Position numbers and translations under genes: made by a program. A model generated the notes under the pieces. It saw only the letters and a program-made list of their open reading frames with translations. It made no database searches and was not told the origin of the DNA. 64,000 nucleotides of DNA from Diabrotica undecimpunctata (taxonomy: Eukaryota; Arthropoda; Insecta; Coleoptera; Chrysomelidae). Where the stretch lies: the NCBI RefSeq assembly GCF_040954645.1, contig NC_092807.1, positions 28,885,054 through 28,949,053 of the forward strand, read 5' to 3'. Positions 12,171-23,569 of the stretch are shown in pieces (position 1 is the first letter of the stretch; every line of letters starts with the position of its first letter).

Positions 12171-12204
12171 ACTTTTTGGGGATATTAAGTATAAACTTTC
12201 AATT

Positions 12205-12530
12205 ATTCAATTGAGATTTTCTGTTTTATTATAAATAAACGTATTATAATTATTAGAATGTTTAGTTCAGCTGAGAGCAATTTGTGAACCTGACACATCG
12301 TATATAGAGTTAATCTTTACACGGTTTTTAAACGTAGATATAATTTTTTTAATCATGGCTATTAATTCTAGTTTAGGAATGGTAAGTTTGCTATTCACAA
12401 GTGCGACTCTCGATTTGGCGGCAACAAGATTTGATGACAAGGAATTATTAGCGTACCAGAGCCACTACATAGATAGATGCGCCGTATACATCTTGACTTA
12501 CATCACTAAATCCATGTAAATCGATGCTTA
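12205..12530 (-). pseudogene. BEL/Pao RNase H region, fragment
   Basis: The minus strand contains HGFSDVSQDVYGASIY and, after a short frame break, AKSRVALVNSKLTIPKLELI, followed by a decayed D-S-Q-I-A-L-like segment. The order HGFSDAS...YGA...SKSRVAP...IPRLEL is characteristic of BEL/Pao RNase H. The domain normally sits upstream of integrase, matching the integrase remnant at 9431-9678 on the same strand. The mariner end abuts it near 12190. About 100 residues usually found between the two domains are missing. Confidence 0.7.
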
Positions 12531-12654
12531 TAATAATCGTGTATTTAAGTGTGAGTGTATGTCATCTTCAATAAACAAATCTATAATTAATAACAACAGC
12601 TGCTACTATACCAGTCTAGCTAAACATTAGGCTATGTCATGTTCTCAATTATTG

Positions 12655-13203
12655 CATTAATGTTTATTTGATGGAGTTTAAATATCTAGGCAGCACATTA
12701 TCTAGCTACAGAAAGCTCAAAACTGAAGTGGAAAATCAAGTGAATAGAGCAAACAGAGTCACTGTGTGCCTGAATGAAAAAATATGGAAAAATAAAAATA
12801 TCTGCAAAGAAATGGAAGGCAGAATTTACAAAACAGTCATGAGATCAATAATGACATACACGACAGAAACAAGATTTGGTACAAAGAGACAAAAAGGATG
12901 TTAAAAACAGCAGAGATGAAAACACCTAGAAAAATTTATGGTAAGATACTATGGAAAAGAGCTGGAAGTACAGATATACGACGTAGATGCAAGGTGGAGA
13001 ACATCAAGAACTGGGTAAGAAACAGAAGAGCTGAATGGAACGATCATATAAGCCGAATGGCAACAAATAGAGTAGTAAAGACGGCAAAGGACGGTTCTCC
13101 AATAGGAAGACGATCAGTAGAAAGACTACGAAAACGATAAAACGACAACTTACGGAAGGCACATTGAAAAACAGACAGAGTCATGTCTATATAAAAAGAA
13201 GAA
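12655..13203 (+). mobile_element. RTE-like LINE 3' end, fragment
   Basis: Two frames joined by a frameshift near 12898 encode FKYLGSTLSSYRKLKTEVEN, ANRVTVCLNEKIWKNKNI and KTPRKIYGKILWKR, then NRRAEWNDHISRMATNRVVK, ending PIGRRSVERLRKR. This is the C-terminal, post-catalytic part of the craniofacial-like/RTE-like 'endonuclease-reverse transcriptase' LINEs. A short GAAGAAGA tail near 13188-13203 marks the 3' end. The palm domain and endonuclease are missing. Confidence 0.75.
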
Positions 13204-13987
13204 GATGTTTACTTGGTTATATGTCGAGACTGTCGTGTTTAAGCGAGCTCGGACTGACACCGATATGGATTCTCAAGAAGATTGCATATTATTTAAATAA
13301 AAAATTTAATAATATTTAAATTCTATATAATTATTTAAACAAATATAAACTTTATACAAAAATATTTTGACCGTAATATTGTTTATTTTTGTTTTAATTA
13401 TGTTCTTGCTGGTTTAAGTAATCAAAGCACAGAAAGGAGAAAAAATTTCCAAATTTTCTTATACTATATATGTTTGTATAGGGCCGTGTACACTTACAAA
13501 ATAAAAAAAGAATGGAAAAACTGTTGAAACCCTTTTTATACAAAATGTTGGACGTGAATAAAATCTGCATAAAAACGGAGGGTGGAAACCGGAGAAGTGT
13601 TCGCTTTCATTATACTTATGACATCGTTGGAGTTACAAAAATGGACTATTTTACATTGCTAATTTTGTGTTCCATAAGAAGTAAAAAAATTCAAACAAGT
13701 TCGTATGTTTGATGGTTTTCGGAGAAGAGTTAGAAAGTATTTAGAGTTGTATAACGAATCTTAGAAGACGTGTTTCGGTTGTATAATTAAAACACAACGC
13801 ATACTTATATTTGGATAAGAAAATAATACATGAATATTTTCTATTGAAAATACTGAATGTTAAGATTTTTTAAAATTTAAATTAGACACTCTCTTATGCA
13901 GTAAGCACATATACAGAAAGACTTTGCAATGACTTTGCAACATTGCAATTAGGGTAAATACAATAGAACATTGTATGTGTTTTGTTT
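13204..13987. other. No supported gene
   Basis: AT-rich sequence between a LINE tail and the TTAA border of the piggyBac-like element. The 66-codon frame at 13512-13712 (+) has no recognisable domain. Confidence 0.5.
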
Positions 13988-14092
13988 TTAACCTTGCGTC
14001 ACCCAGGTGGGCTCTAATGGTACCCCCCAAGAACGGTTGACTACATAGGATAGTTCCATCATCCAAAATTGTCTGTCACTGCAACACGCGGC

Positions 14093-17000
14093 TGTGACGT
14101 AGGTGTGGGGATGACGAGCAATTATCAACCTTATTGTTACTATTAACTTTTACCGAAGTTGAGTCTGATTTGAGATTAAAAAGTTTAAAACGAAAAATTT
14201 ACGTTTTGTTTTTGTAAATAGATAGCAGATAATCAGATTTTTTACAGTACCTAAGACATTCAGACTTATAAATTCTTAATGATCTGTTTTACACTGCAAA
14301 TAAAATTTATTTTCGAATTGAATGCATTTGCTAGTGTTATAATTAAATTAATAAATGTCAGTTTACTCTCAAAGTAAATATTTCTGGTAAATAAAATCTA
14401 TAAATCCGTGTTTTACTTATGTAGTCAGAGCACAAATTAATATCCAAAAACATTTGATGATAAATAAAACTATTCAATACTGAACTATTTATTTCATAAA
14501 CATACATAGGTAAAACTAAACAGTATACAATACTAGGAAACTTTAGAAACATTCCCTACCGAACAATTTTATTTAATTTTCTAATTTTTGACCTAGTTGA
14601 ATCCAACACGGATAAGTTTTTTCGCTTCAAATTTTCAGCTTCCTTGGAATTTAAATTTCTATAATTTATTCTAATTATTGTTCTTAGTTTACAAAAGTTT
14701 TTAATAAGTGCATATGGCAACACTTTTTCTTTTTTTATAATCCTTTTTGAAATGTTTCCAACAACTCCTTTATTTTTCCTATAGGTATCAATATATTTTT
14801 CATTTTATTTATTCCATAATTTTATTTTTATGAACCACTCGTCTGTAGGCTTGATAAGACCTCCATAAGAGAGTTGCTGCACCCATGATGATAAACTATA
14901 ACTATGTTCACTAACTTTGTGTGTGAAATTACTAAATTAGGTAAATTTAATTTACTATCTTTAAATTTTTTTGCTAAATAGCCAGCGATGTATTCTAAGG
15001 CATCTTCTGTAGTTTCCTGCAAATCACTGACAACACACTATGAGGTAGCAGACTAATTAGAAGATGATTCTTGGGAAGAGAAAGAACTACTATTGTTAGA
15101 TTCATCAGGTTCTTCTATTTTTTCCTGAGGAATTTTAAGATTAGCTTTTTGGAATATTTTGTACTAATATATTGATCCACACTTTGTTCAACTGTGTTAA
15201 CAGCAGCATTAAAAATACCAGGGTTTTTTCCTAGGAGTATCATTCGAATTCTGTGGAGTGCTGCTAATAAACTAGGATGTTCATCAGGACCACCTCGATG
15301 CCTAACTTGGAAAAATAAATTTTCTAAAGAATCTTGATTAAGTCTATGTGTACATATATATTTAATATCAAAAGCTTGTTTCATATCAACAAATAACATT
15401 TGTAGAGATTTCATTGAGAACATCATTCCTTTTTGAAAAATTTGCCTTTTTCAAATCCTTTTTCAAATTTTTTGAAATTTGAAAAAGTATTTTTACCAAG
15501 AGCTTTCATTGAAGACATTAAACTTATCATTTTTTTAAGATGTTCATTTTGCATGTTCAAATGAATTCCATAAGCACTTTTAGAAGGAACTGTTCCTTGT
15601 GGTATATAACTATTGAATATATCAAACCATAAATTTACATCAGCAATGAAATTACCCAAATTTTCGACTAACTGTTCATTCCCAGGTTTGTCTCTTAAGA
15701 GCTGTTGCAACAGTATTAGACAAAAGCTGAGCAGCGATTCGAACATTCTGTCTCGGAGATTTTTCACATTTAATGTGTTTTTTATTAATTTTTCAACACT
15801 GATTAACCTCTTGGTCAGTGAAAGCAATTAAAGATTCTAAACGCTTTATGATAATAACCTATAAACATATATACATTTTGATCAGTTTCAAGATGTTTGA
15901 AAAATGTTTTATCTACACTAACTCCAAGTTCTTTCCACAAACCAATATTTAAAGTACCACAATCACTAACACAAGCAACAACGTAATATGAAATGTTATG
16001 AAGTTCCTTAATTATTTCTATTAATATTTCAGCTGTCATGTTTTGGTCAAAATTGATATAAATTGGTTGTTTTTTTCAAAGAAGCAAAAAGACCTCTAAT
16101 CATAACTACCTGCATTTGCTTGGTGGACCCAAAATTCTATCTTTAGTGAAGTTATACTCTTCAATAGATTTTATTTTCACTTTATCGAATTGCAGCACAA
16201 CCGTCTTTTCCATAGTCGTAAAATTTTTCTCAGCCAATTTCATCATTAACAATATGTCTTTCAAAAGGCCTTCACTAACACTGATCTTGGAAGCCCATTT
16301 TCTTAAAGATGATAGAGCAGGTAGAGGATAACGCAAAGAATTTTTTAAATATAAGTAACTTTTCTTACTGTAATACCTCAAAGTAAAAGCTCTAGATATT
16401 TCTTCTGTATTCCAACGAACTTTCTTCTTTTTTCAGAAAGAAGTGGAATTTGGTTTGTGGTTAACACTTTATTTAACAAATTTTCAGCAAAAATTTAAGA
16501 TTTTTTAGATTTTTCTGAACATTTACATTTTTTGATTTAGAATAACGCAACTGACTTGTTAAAGTTTTTATTTTTATTTGACTCTTTTTCTTCAAATTGA
16601 AATGATAAGCTATTAATTTGTAATACTTGTTTAATAATTCGTTGTATTTTGCTTCAAAATCTACTTCAGGCTTTAAATCTATATTGTCACCAGCTTATTC
16701 AAAAATTATTTCAGACTCAATAATAGTATGTTCATGTTGATTAGATGCAATATTCAAAGCATTTGAACCAACCTTTGTAATTTCTGCTACAAGTTGCTTT
16801 CTGTTTCTAACATCTAATCTACCTTCATGAGTAGAGACAGAAGGTGTGTCAAAGGTATGTTTATATAAACAAAGTGTTGGAACTGTAGTTTTTTTTAAAA
16901 GGCGTTTAGTAGGTTAACCTAAAATAAGTTACGTTAAAAAATTTTTATAGTCATTTTATTGCTTAATCATTTTACCTAATAATTAATTTTGAAGATCTCT

Positions 17001-17373
17001 TTCATAGTCAGTTTGTAAAATGAATAGAGCATATTCTACTAGAATCAGGATTAAAATTATCAGCTCTTCTTCATCGCTTAACCCATTCAGCCCTTATAGT
17101 TTTCGACACTAAATCCTTTTTTTTTGGAAAACTGTGAAAAATAACAGGCATATTCTTGGTTTTCATACTCTTAAAATTATTGTCACAACCATATATGGCA
17201 CATCTATTACCACCCATTTTGTTTATACAAGTAAATTGATATAGAAACAATACTTAAATAGTCTTATAAGGCCGTTAAATCGCTAGTACAAAAAAAATTG
17301 GCAGTAGGCACAACTATTCTATATTATAAAACAATAAGAAGTGTCAACCACGAATCCTCACGCCTACGTCACA
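14093..17373 (-). mobile_element. P element (THAP-type) nested in piggyBac-like element 1
   Basis: Encodes a P-element transposase on the minus strand. Candidate terminal inverted repeats are TGTGACGTAGGTGTGGGGAT at 14093-14112 and its inverted match at 17354-17373, agreeing at 18 of 20 positions. The 8-bp flanks (CACGCGGC and CTAAACAG) do not match, so the expected 8-bp duplication is not visible; it may be eroded, or the true tips may lie elsewhere. 14113-14827 and 17218-17353 hold no recognisable gene and would be the untranslated ends. Confidence 0.65.
14828..17217 (-). pseudogene. P-element/THAP9-like transposase, broken
   Basis: Starts with ATG at 17217. The first ~80 residues are a THAP zinc finger: C-x4-C in RCAIYGC, FHSFPKK, W-V, then NFNPDSSRICSIHF with the Cys and His ligands. 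Downstream pieces give YPLPALSSLRKWASKI, VVLQFDKVKIK (candidate first Asp), KELHNISYYVVACVSDCG (second Asp), LNQDSLENLFFQVRHRGG (Glu) and EDALEYIAGYLAKKF. P transposases cut at 17-bp-staggered ends using D-D-E chemistry and a GTP-binding insertion. All three acidic positions seem kept, but stops and frameshifts between 17100 and 15000 break the frame into at least six pieces. 16382-17000 is too eroded to read. Confidence 0.85.
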
Positions 17374-17620
17374 CTAAACAGAACGCATTTCTTACATTAG
17401 AGCATAGGACAAAATCAATCCTATCTGTGTTAAGTGTCCTTGGCCGTTGGGTATTCTAAACCAATTTCAGTTGTAAGATGATCGTCAAAGTGAGTACAGT
17501 GTTCTGCAATCCGATTAGACCGCACCTGGGTGACGAAGACACAATTTTAATTCGCAAGGTAACCAGGACAATTTTAATTCGTGACGTTATTTGTTGTACA
17601 TATAAACTTTTTGCTCTAAA

Positions 17621-19108
17621 ATGAATTACGAAAAAGAACAAGCAAAACTATTGGCACTTTGGCAGGAACTCGAAGATGATGAGTACAAAATTATGAACTC
17701 CGACGATGAAAACGAAATTGGTCACATAAGTAATCAGTCTGACGGTGAACAAAATAAAGACATTGAGGAACTAGAAGTATTGGAATCTGAAAATAAACGA
17801 AAAGAAGATAAAAAATATCCTTATTATTTAGGTAGGGATTCCAAAACAAAATGGAGAAAACACTATGGTAATAAAGCAGTTAGAAAGAGGGCAGAGAACA
17901 TAATTTCGAATTTACCAGGATCCAAACCATATGCTAAAAACGCTAAGACTCTTTTAGATTGCTGGCTTTTTTTATGAAGAAATGCTTGAAGGTATCATGG
18001 ATTTTTATGGAGTTATGCACCAATGTATTGATAGATAAAAAAGCGTTAGCCTACAAAGATAAAGCATATTGTAGCAGGACCAATATTGTTGAAACAAACG
18101 CATTATTTGGCCTCCTCTACCTAGTGGGTGTATATAGAAATGGTCATTGTAATCTACAAGACCTTTGGCGAACAAATGGTACAGGAATCGATATATTTCG
18201 TTCAGTGATGGCACTCAATAGATTTACATTTTTATAGCAGTGCTTACGTTTCGATAATGTAGACAATCGACAAGAAAGGCAACAGTCTGATAAGTTGGCT
18301 CCTATTAGGGCAGTTTTTGAAAAATTACCAGGACAGTACTTGACTACTGCCGAGAAGTTAGAGTCTTTTCGTGGGCGTTGCTCATTCCGGCAGTATATTC
18401 CGAACAAGCTCGCGAAATACTGAATAAAAATTCAGGCCCTAGTAGACTCCCGTACTTTTTATGTTTTTAATATGGAAATTTATGCAGAGATTTCTATAGA
18501 ATCTATAGATATAGATTCCCCTAGAATTTATACAGATTAAGAACAGACAACCACAGTCCTCGGTATTTGGATTTCAGGAACATATAACTATGCTATCCTT
18601 TGTACCAAAAAAGGGAAAAACGTGAGTTTATTATCATTACTTTATCACGATGATGAAATAGATAAATCTACCGGCGAGAAACTTTTACCAGAAATAATAA
18701 GTTTCTATAATTTTACAAAAGGAGGGGTTGATACGGTGGATGAGTTGACAGGAAGTTACAGTGTAGCTCGTAATTGGAGAAGGTGGCCACGAAGAATATT
18801 TTTTTTAACTAATGGACACAGCTGGAATCAACAGCCAGGTAATTTACAGAACAAAGACCAGTGACTATTCAAAGAAACGTCGTATATTCCTGAAGGTCTG
18901 GGATTAGCATTAGTTACGCCAATTATGGAAGAATAAAAAAGTAATCCGCGACTTACAAAACATTTATGATCCAAAATAGTTCAAGTTTTGGGAGAAACTG
19001 ACCAAACTCCACCGAAAAAGGAACGTACGGGACGTGGACGGTGTCAAAAGTGTTCCAGAAAATTTGATCCTTTTGAAAAATTTTTTTTGGAAAATCTCTT
19101 ATTTTGAA
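17621..19108 (+). pseudogene. piggyBac-like transposase 1, inactive
   Basis: An acidic N-terminus (first ~70 codons from ATG 17621) precedes the DDE_Tnp_1_7 core. Readable blocks are TKWRKHYGNKAVRKRAENII, LFGLLYLVGVYRNGHCNLQD, LWRTNGTGIDIFRSVMALNR, FRGRCSFRQYIPNKLAKY, then NFTKGGVDTVDELTGSYSVA (third Asp) and a short Cys tail (GRGRCQKC). Lesions: a frameshift near 17965, a TAG at 18236-18238, stops near 18420-18470, deletion of the segment that should carry the second catalytic Asp (D-N-W-[FY]-T-S), and Ala where the first Asp of D-E-x-L-x-x-F-R-G-R is expected (TTAEKLESFRGR). It cannot be catalytic. Confidence 0.85.
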
Positions 19109-19524
19109 TCATTATCTTTTTTTGTGAATTTTTTATGTATCTAGTGTTTTTTGTTTGTAGGAATTTTATTATTTTGTAAATTTTACCTAATACGCGGTCA
19201 AATTTAATCCAGTGGTAAAAACTGTTGTTATTTATGAAAACTTAAATAATCAAATAAGATATTTAAAAAAATAAATTCGTGTTCGAAATGTGTGTTGAGT
19301 TTTTCCAATCAATTTTAAATAGGGTCAATAATACCCCACTTGGGTTATTATACACACATTTTTCACCTGGGTGACGCCGGGTTAAATGTTACTTCTCTTC
19401 TATGGCGAATTAGGTGAATGGCGTATTCAAGCTTACTGGAAGCTCTTTGAAGATGTTAAAAATAATCTTTTATTCCGACAATACATATACAGTTTACGCA
19501 AAACTTATTCACTACCTTTTTGTG

Positions 19525-19740
19525 AGTGTTAATGTTTCTGCTCCATAAGTGAGTACAGGCAATACACATTGGTCAAAGATTTTCCTTTTGAGGCATATTG
19601 GTAGATCCGATTTAAATCCTGTCTGGTTACCTCTGCCCAACTGAATTTCATGTCCTATGTTCCTTCTTACAAGTATGTTCAAAAAGCGTCGTGAACAGCT
19701 TTGGAGAAACGGTATCTCCTTCTCGTACTTCTTGCTGTAT
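19525..19740 (-). mobile_element. RTE-like LINE fragment with internal deletion
   Basis: The minus strand reads VREGDTVSPKLFTTLFEHTC, then a jump to ILVRRNIGHEIQLGRGNQT and LKRKIFDQCVLPVLTYGAET. The first block is RT motif G-V/I-R-Q-G-D-x-x-S-P, the last is the L-T-Y-G-x-E-T-W thumb motif. The YADD palm block that should lie between is missing. It butts against the Tc1 fragment at about 19740. Confidence 0.7.
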
Positions 19741-19744
19741 ACAG

Positions 19745-20239
19745 AATTTATTTGTTTCTTGTTCAGATAGTCTTACGCTGGTTCATCACTGGAATCAATA
19801 TTCCAGGTAAGATGTACTCTGGAAATATTCAATCTACGCATATGATTTACGTTTAAAGCTGGTGTTCTGACTGGCATTCTTACATGCAAATCTTGTTCAG
19901 CGAGACTCCTTTGTATAGTGATTCTACTAATTATTTGTATTTATAAATGTCTCAGTATAACCAAACGTTCTCTTGTATTACGAAGCCTGAACTAATCTTA
20001 ACGTGGTGTTGTAATACTCCTCTTTCTTGTTCAGACCGTCTCGTATGGTCGTTTGTTTCTCGAACACGTTGAACGACATGTGATATTGTAGTACAAGATA
20101 CTCTTAACCTTAAGCATCTTTCACAATAACTTAATCCTTTATCAGCTACACTAATTACCTGCACATATTCATCAGGGCTTAGATTTCTTGAAACACGGTC
20201 TCCATGTCCACTACCTAATATTCGCAAAGCACAAAACAA
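19745..20239 (-). mobile_element. Tc1-like transposase fragment
   Basis: The minus frame contains RNLSPDEYVQVISVADKGLS with a following Paired-like helix (RLRVSCTTISHVVQRVRETN) and a GR-rich-like linker (HTRRSEQERGV). After stops come SRITIQRSLAEQDLHVRMPV and RRLNISRVHLTWNI, which precede the first catalytic Asp in Tc1 transposases. The catalytic domain itself is absent. This is the N-terminal half of a dead Tc1 copy. Confidence 0.75.
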
Positions 20240-20620
20240 TTTATTGAATTGTAAATAATATTGTTAGTCTAAAGCTGTGCTATCAAATGGTTTTATTTTT
20301 TTATAGCCAACTATCTGCTTCCATTAATGAGTAATATAATTCACAAAAATAACATTAGGCTTTAAAAATACTTTTTTTTTAATAATAAAGATGACCTTTT
20401 TCATAAAAACACACAACTTTATTTTTACATCCCTTATATGGATAAAACATTGGTATTACTTAGAAATCATTAATACAGTTATTACTTATAAATAGACATA
20501 CAATGCGAAAAAAAATTTAAATCCATTCAAGTGTTCGAAAGAAAAATGGCTTCTAAATTATGGCACATTTGACGTGGTGCTTTAATTTTAGAGAGTAATA
20601 TATATAAATTTATATATATA

Positions 20621-20679
<59 letters not shown>

Positions 20680-20689
20680 CCTTTTATTT
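20240..20689. repeat. AT-rich DNA ending in a (TA)n microsatellite (20595-20677)
   Basis: No gene recognised at 20240-20594. A TA run at 20595-20677 abuts the 5'-truncated Penelope-like element, and a second TA run abuts its 3' end. Confidence 0.8.
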
Positions 20690-20715
20690 ATCCTATTTAT
20701 CCTTTACTATCCTTT

Positions 20716-21780
20716 AATATTCCATTTATTAAAAAATATGTTGATGATATCATTTTGGCTATACCCAATGACAAGGTAGATGAACTATTAGACACTTTTA
20801 ATGGTTATGACCCCTACATCCAGTTCACTATAGAGAGGGAAGATGGTAATTGGTCCGTCCCCTTTCTCGACATAAGGATGATCAGGGAAACCAACAACAT
20901 CAAAATAGATTGGTATCAAAAACCGACCCATTCTGGTAGATACCTTAACTACAACTCATACCATAATAATTCTACCAAAGTCAACTTAATCAAACAGATG
21001 AAAAATAGAGTAACAAAACTATCAGATCCTTCATTTCATACAAAAAACCTACAAATCCTACAGAAACTTTTTAGTTCAAACGCTTATCCAACACCATTAG
21101 TTAATAAGATTTTGTTTAATACTATCCATGACGAAGATATTTCACCTTCCTTCGCGACTAACAATGCTGATCCTGATGTCTTAAGTGGGAACCCAGTCTC
21201 TGATACTCCTATAAACAAATATTTTTCATTACCATATTTCAGAGATATCACTCCGGGGTTAACAAGGATTCTGAAAAGTGTTGAAAATAGCTTTGGCAAT
21301 AATAATAACAACATTAAACTTAATGTAGCTTATAGATCAGCCCTAACAATTAATAATCTTTATTCTAAGATAAAAGATAAGACTCCCATAGATAGGCTTA
21401 GTAATATTGTCTACAACATTCCATGTCTCTCTTGCAACAATTCCTACATCGGTCAAACATCTTAATTATTGAAATCACGTATTACACTACACAAAAGTGA
21501 TTCTCGACTTCACCCTGACCGTTGTGCATTAGCCAAACATGTCCATTCCACTGGTCATCTCATGGACTATACTAACACCACAATTCTCCACCGTGAGAAC
21601 AATAAATCTAAAAGAGAGTTCATTGAAATGTCTTATATTTTCCTTAACGATTTCTCCATTAATGTTAAGAGTGACATCAAGAATCTAAGCGATATATACC
21701 ACCTGTTACTTAAATCAGATACCAAGAACAATACTATATCACAGATTACTAACTTGACTGATATATCCATTAACAACTAA
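20716..21780 (+). pseudogene. Penelope RT/GIY-YIG protein, partial with one nonsense codon
   Basis: Frame: IKKYVDDIILAIPNDK (RT catalytic YVDD), then FLDIRMIRETNNIKIDWYQK and PTHSGRYLNYNSYH, the RT thumb and linker. The GIY-YIG domain comes last: NIVYNIPCLSCNNSYIGQTS, then after one in-frame TAA (21466-21468) LLKSRITLHK, HPDRCALAKHVHSTGH and KREFIEMSYI. Only that one TAA breaks an otherwise open frame from 20716 to 21780, so the copy is fairly young. The protein would reverse-transcribe its own RNA and nick the target with GIY-YIG. The RT fingers are lost to truncation. Confidence 0.85.
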
Positions 21781-22340
21781 CATACCTTTATAATTAATTT
21801 TCATTAACAAAAAAAAATATATAACATTCCCTTGCTTTTCTTAGATACGTCTCAATAAGATTCAATAATACATGAACAATATAATATAATTAAATAAAGA
21901 AAATCAAAATAATATTTCCCTTTACTGGGATTTAAATTCATTCGTTTTTTACCAATGAACCTTAACGACATAAAGATTCATACCAACTAATAATGAAGTT
22001 GTCAGCGCTTGCGTTCTGGCTTAAACAGAACCTCACTTTTAACTATCTAAAAATAAAAAATTTAGTTATTGCCGACATTTCAAAGAATTACCTCCTTTTA
22101 AATATAGTTGCATTGGGTTTTTCGATTAACCTTAGGTAAGCCTTTACGTGTCAAGTTCGAAGCTACCATACATTTCAATCCTTATAAAAAACTTTTTTTG
22201 CACATAGTAACAAAAAACACCACTATGTTACTAGCAAAGTTTTTTAATATTCTAACTCTACAATTCTAAGTTACGGTAAGATCAATAATGTTTTAATAGA
22301 TAATATATGGTAGCTAATTATAATTTATTCTCTTTCAGCC

Positions 22341-22373
22341 CTGAAGAAGCCAAATTAATTCTCTTTGGCGAAA
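22341..22373 (+). other. Hammerhead-like motif in Penelope 3' region
   Basis: CTGAAGA (22341-22347) fits the hammerhead CUGANGA box. It is followed by one extra nucleotide, a stem (GCCAAA with TTTGGC) and GAAA (22370-22373). Hammerhead motifs are known in Penelope-like elements. The extra nucleotide between the box and stem II departs from the active core, so I call it a degenerate relative, not an active ribozyme. Confidence 0.4.
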
Positions 22374-22439
22374 ACGTTCGGCGAAACAATTGATACACAT
22401 TAGAGTATTTCTTGCAGATTTCCCCAATATTTAAGAGTT

Positions 22440-22539
<100 letters not shown>

Positions 22540-23345
22540 GTATATATACTTACGCGCTTTCCATCTAAGGAAGAGAAAATAATTTTAAATAAGTATTTCA
22601 ATACTATTATCGTATTAAAAGATACACTATACTAAGAAAATTAAGTGAAAATAACCACATCCCCTAATACTCTAAGAGAAACTACACGGACAATGTGTTT
22701 TTTAACAAGAGAGTGAGTTTGCTTAGTCTATAACAGATTTTCTTCTTTTTGCAGCAATACAACTCAGGGTGAGTCTTGACCGACTGCACAACTTGCTTAG
22801 ATTTCACAAAATCTTCTGTGAAAGTTGGGTTGGTGGGCTGTGGATTGTTCTAAAATCTGACCATATGTTATCTCTCCATCGTATTTATGGTCATCCTAAG
22901 GACCTTTTCCCTGTCGGAAACTTTTCTCAGATTAACTTGGCAAGGCGCTTATTAAGGAATTTGTTCTCATTTGGTATTGGTTTAGTATTCGGGTTGTGAT
23001 AGGGTCCAAAAATCCGTCTCGAGAATTTTTCCTTCCAAAAAATCTTGTGGTATTTCCACAAGAACCCCATACATGAACACGGCCTAATTACTGTTTTATA
23101 TATTTTGATTTCTGAGGTTCATGTTGGGCTCTTGGATTTAATGGTGTTGTAGAGGCTATACTTCTATATATACTGTTTGGTGCCTGAACTCTTTCTTTTA
23201 TTTCTTCTATGATATTATTATCTAGGCTGACTGTCACTTTGACATATTTAAAACGCTCCCCTATTTTAAAAGTTATATGGGTCTACTGTTACATTTTGCC
23301 CATTGTATCTTATTTTCTATCTGATCTCTTTTGCCTGTTATTTTT

Positions 23346-23537
23346 GAAGTTATACTTCTATACGCACGGTCGGCGTTGGAAATTTGCATGAGAGTGAATC
23401 TGTGAAACCATTACATATGTAAGATAATGAGTAAGAGAGAGACAGAAGATATATTTTCTCTCTCTTCCTCTCTCGAGAATAAAAATGTTCCTTTTGTATA
23501 TATATTTAATATTATATATATTATATATATAATATTG

Positions 23538-23569
<32 letters not shown>

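Larger units (their letters stand above)
9681..12190 (-). mobile_element. Mariner-like element (DUF4817-type), split by a nested LINE
   Basis: Transposase catalytic-half coding lies at 12170-11839 and the last ~29 codons at 10156-10068, both minus strand. They are separated only by the LINE at 10167-11828, which is flanked by exact 10-bp duplications. After the stop codon the 3' UTR runs to about 9681, where a mariner-type end (TACAGTGCATTCATAAAGTG) abuts BEL/Pao coding sequence. The other end is near 12180-12190. Even after removing the LINE, the stretch of about 80 residues usual between the two coding parts is missing, so an internal deletion came first. Confidence 0.7.
13988..19385 (+). 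mobile_element. piggyBac-like element 1, bounded by TTAA
   Basis: TTAA at 13988-13991 is followed by CCTTGCGTCACCCAGGTG (13992-14009). The inverted match CACCTGGGTGACGCCGGG (19364-19381) is followed by TTAA at 19382-19385. The 18-bp ends agree at 16 positions and the TTAA target is the piggyBac hallmark. A further CACCTGGGTGACG lies internally near 17523, a likely subterminal repeat. Inside are a transposase remnant (17621-19108, +) and a P element (14093-17373) between the left end and the transposase. Without the P element it would be about 2.1 kb, normal for piggyBac. Confidence 0.8.
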
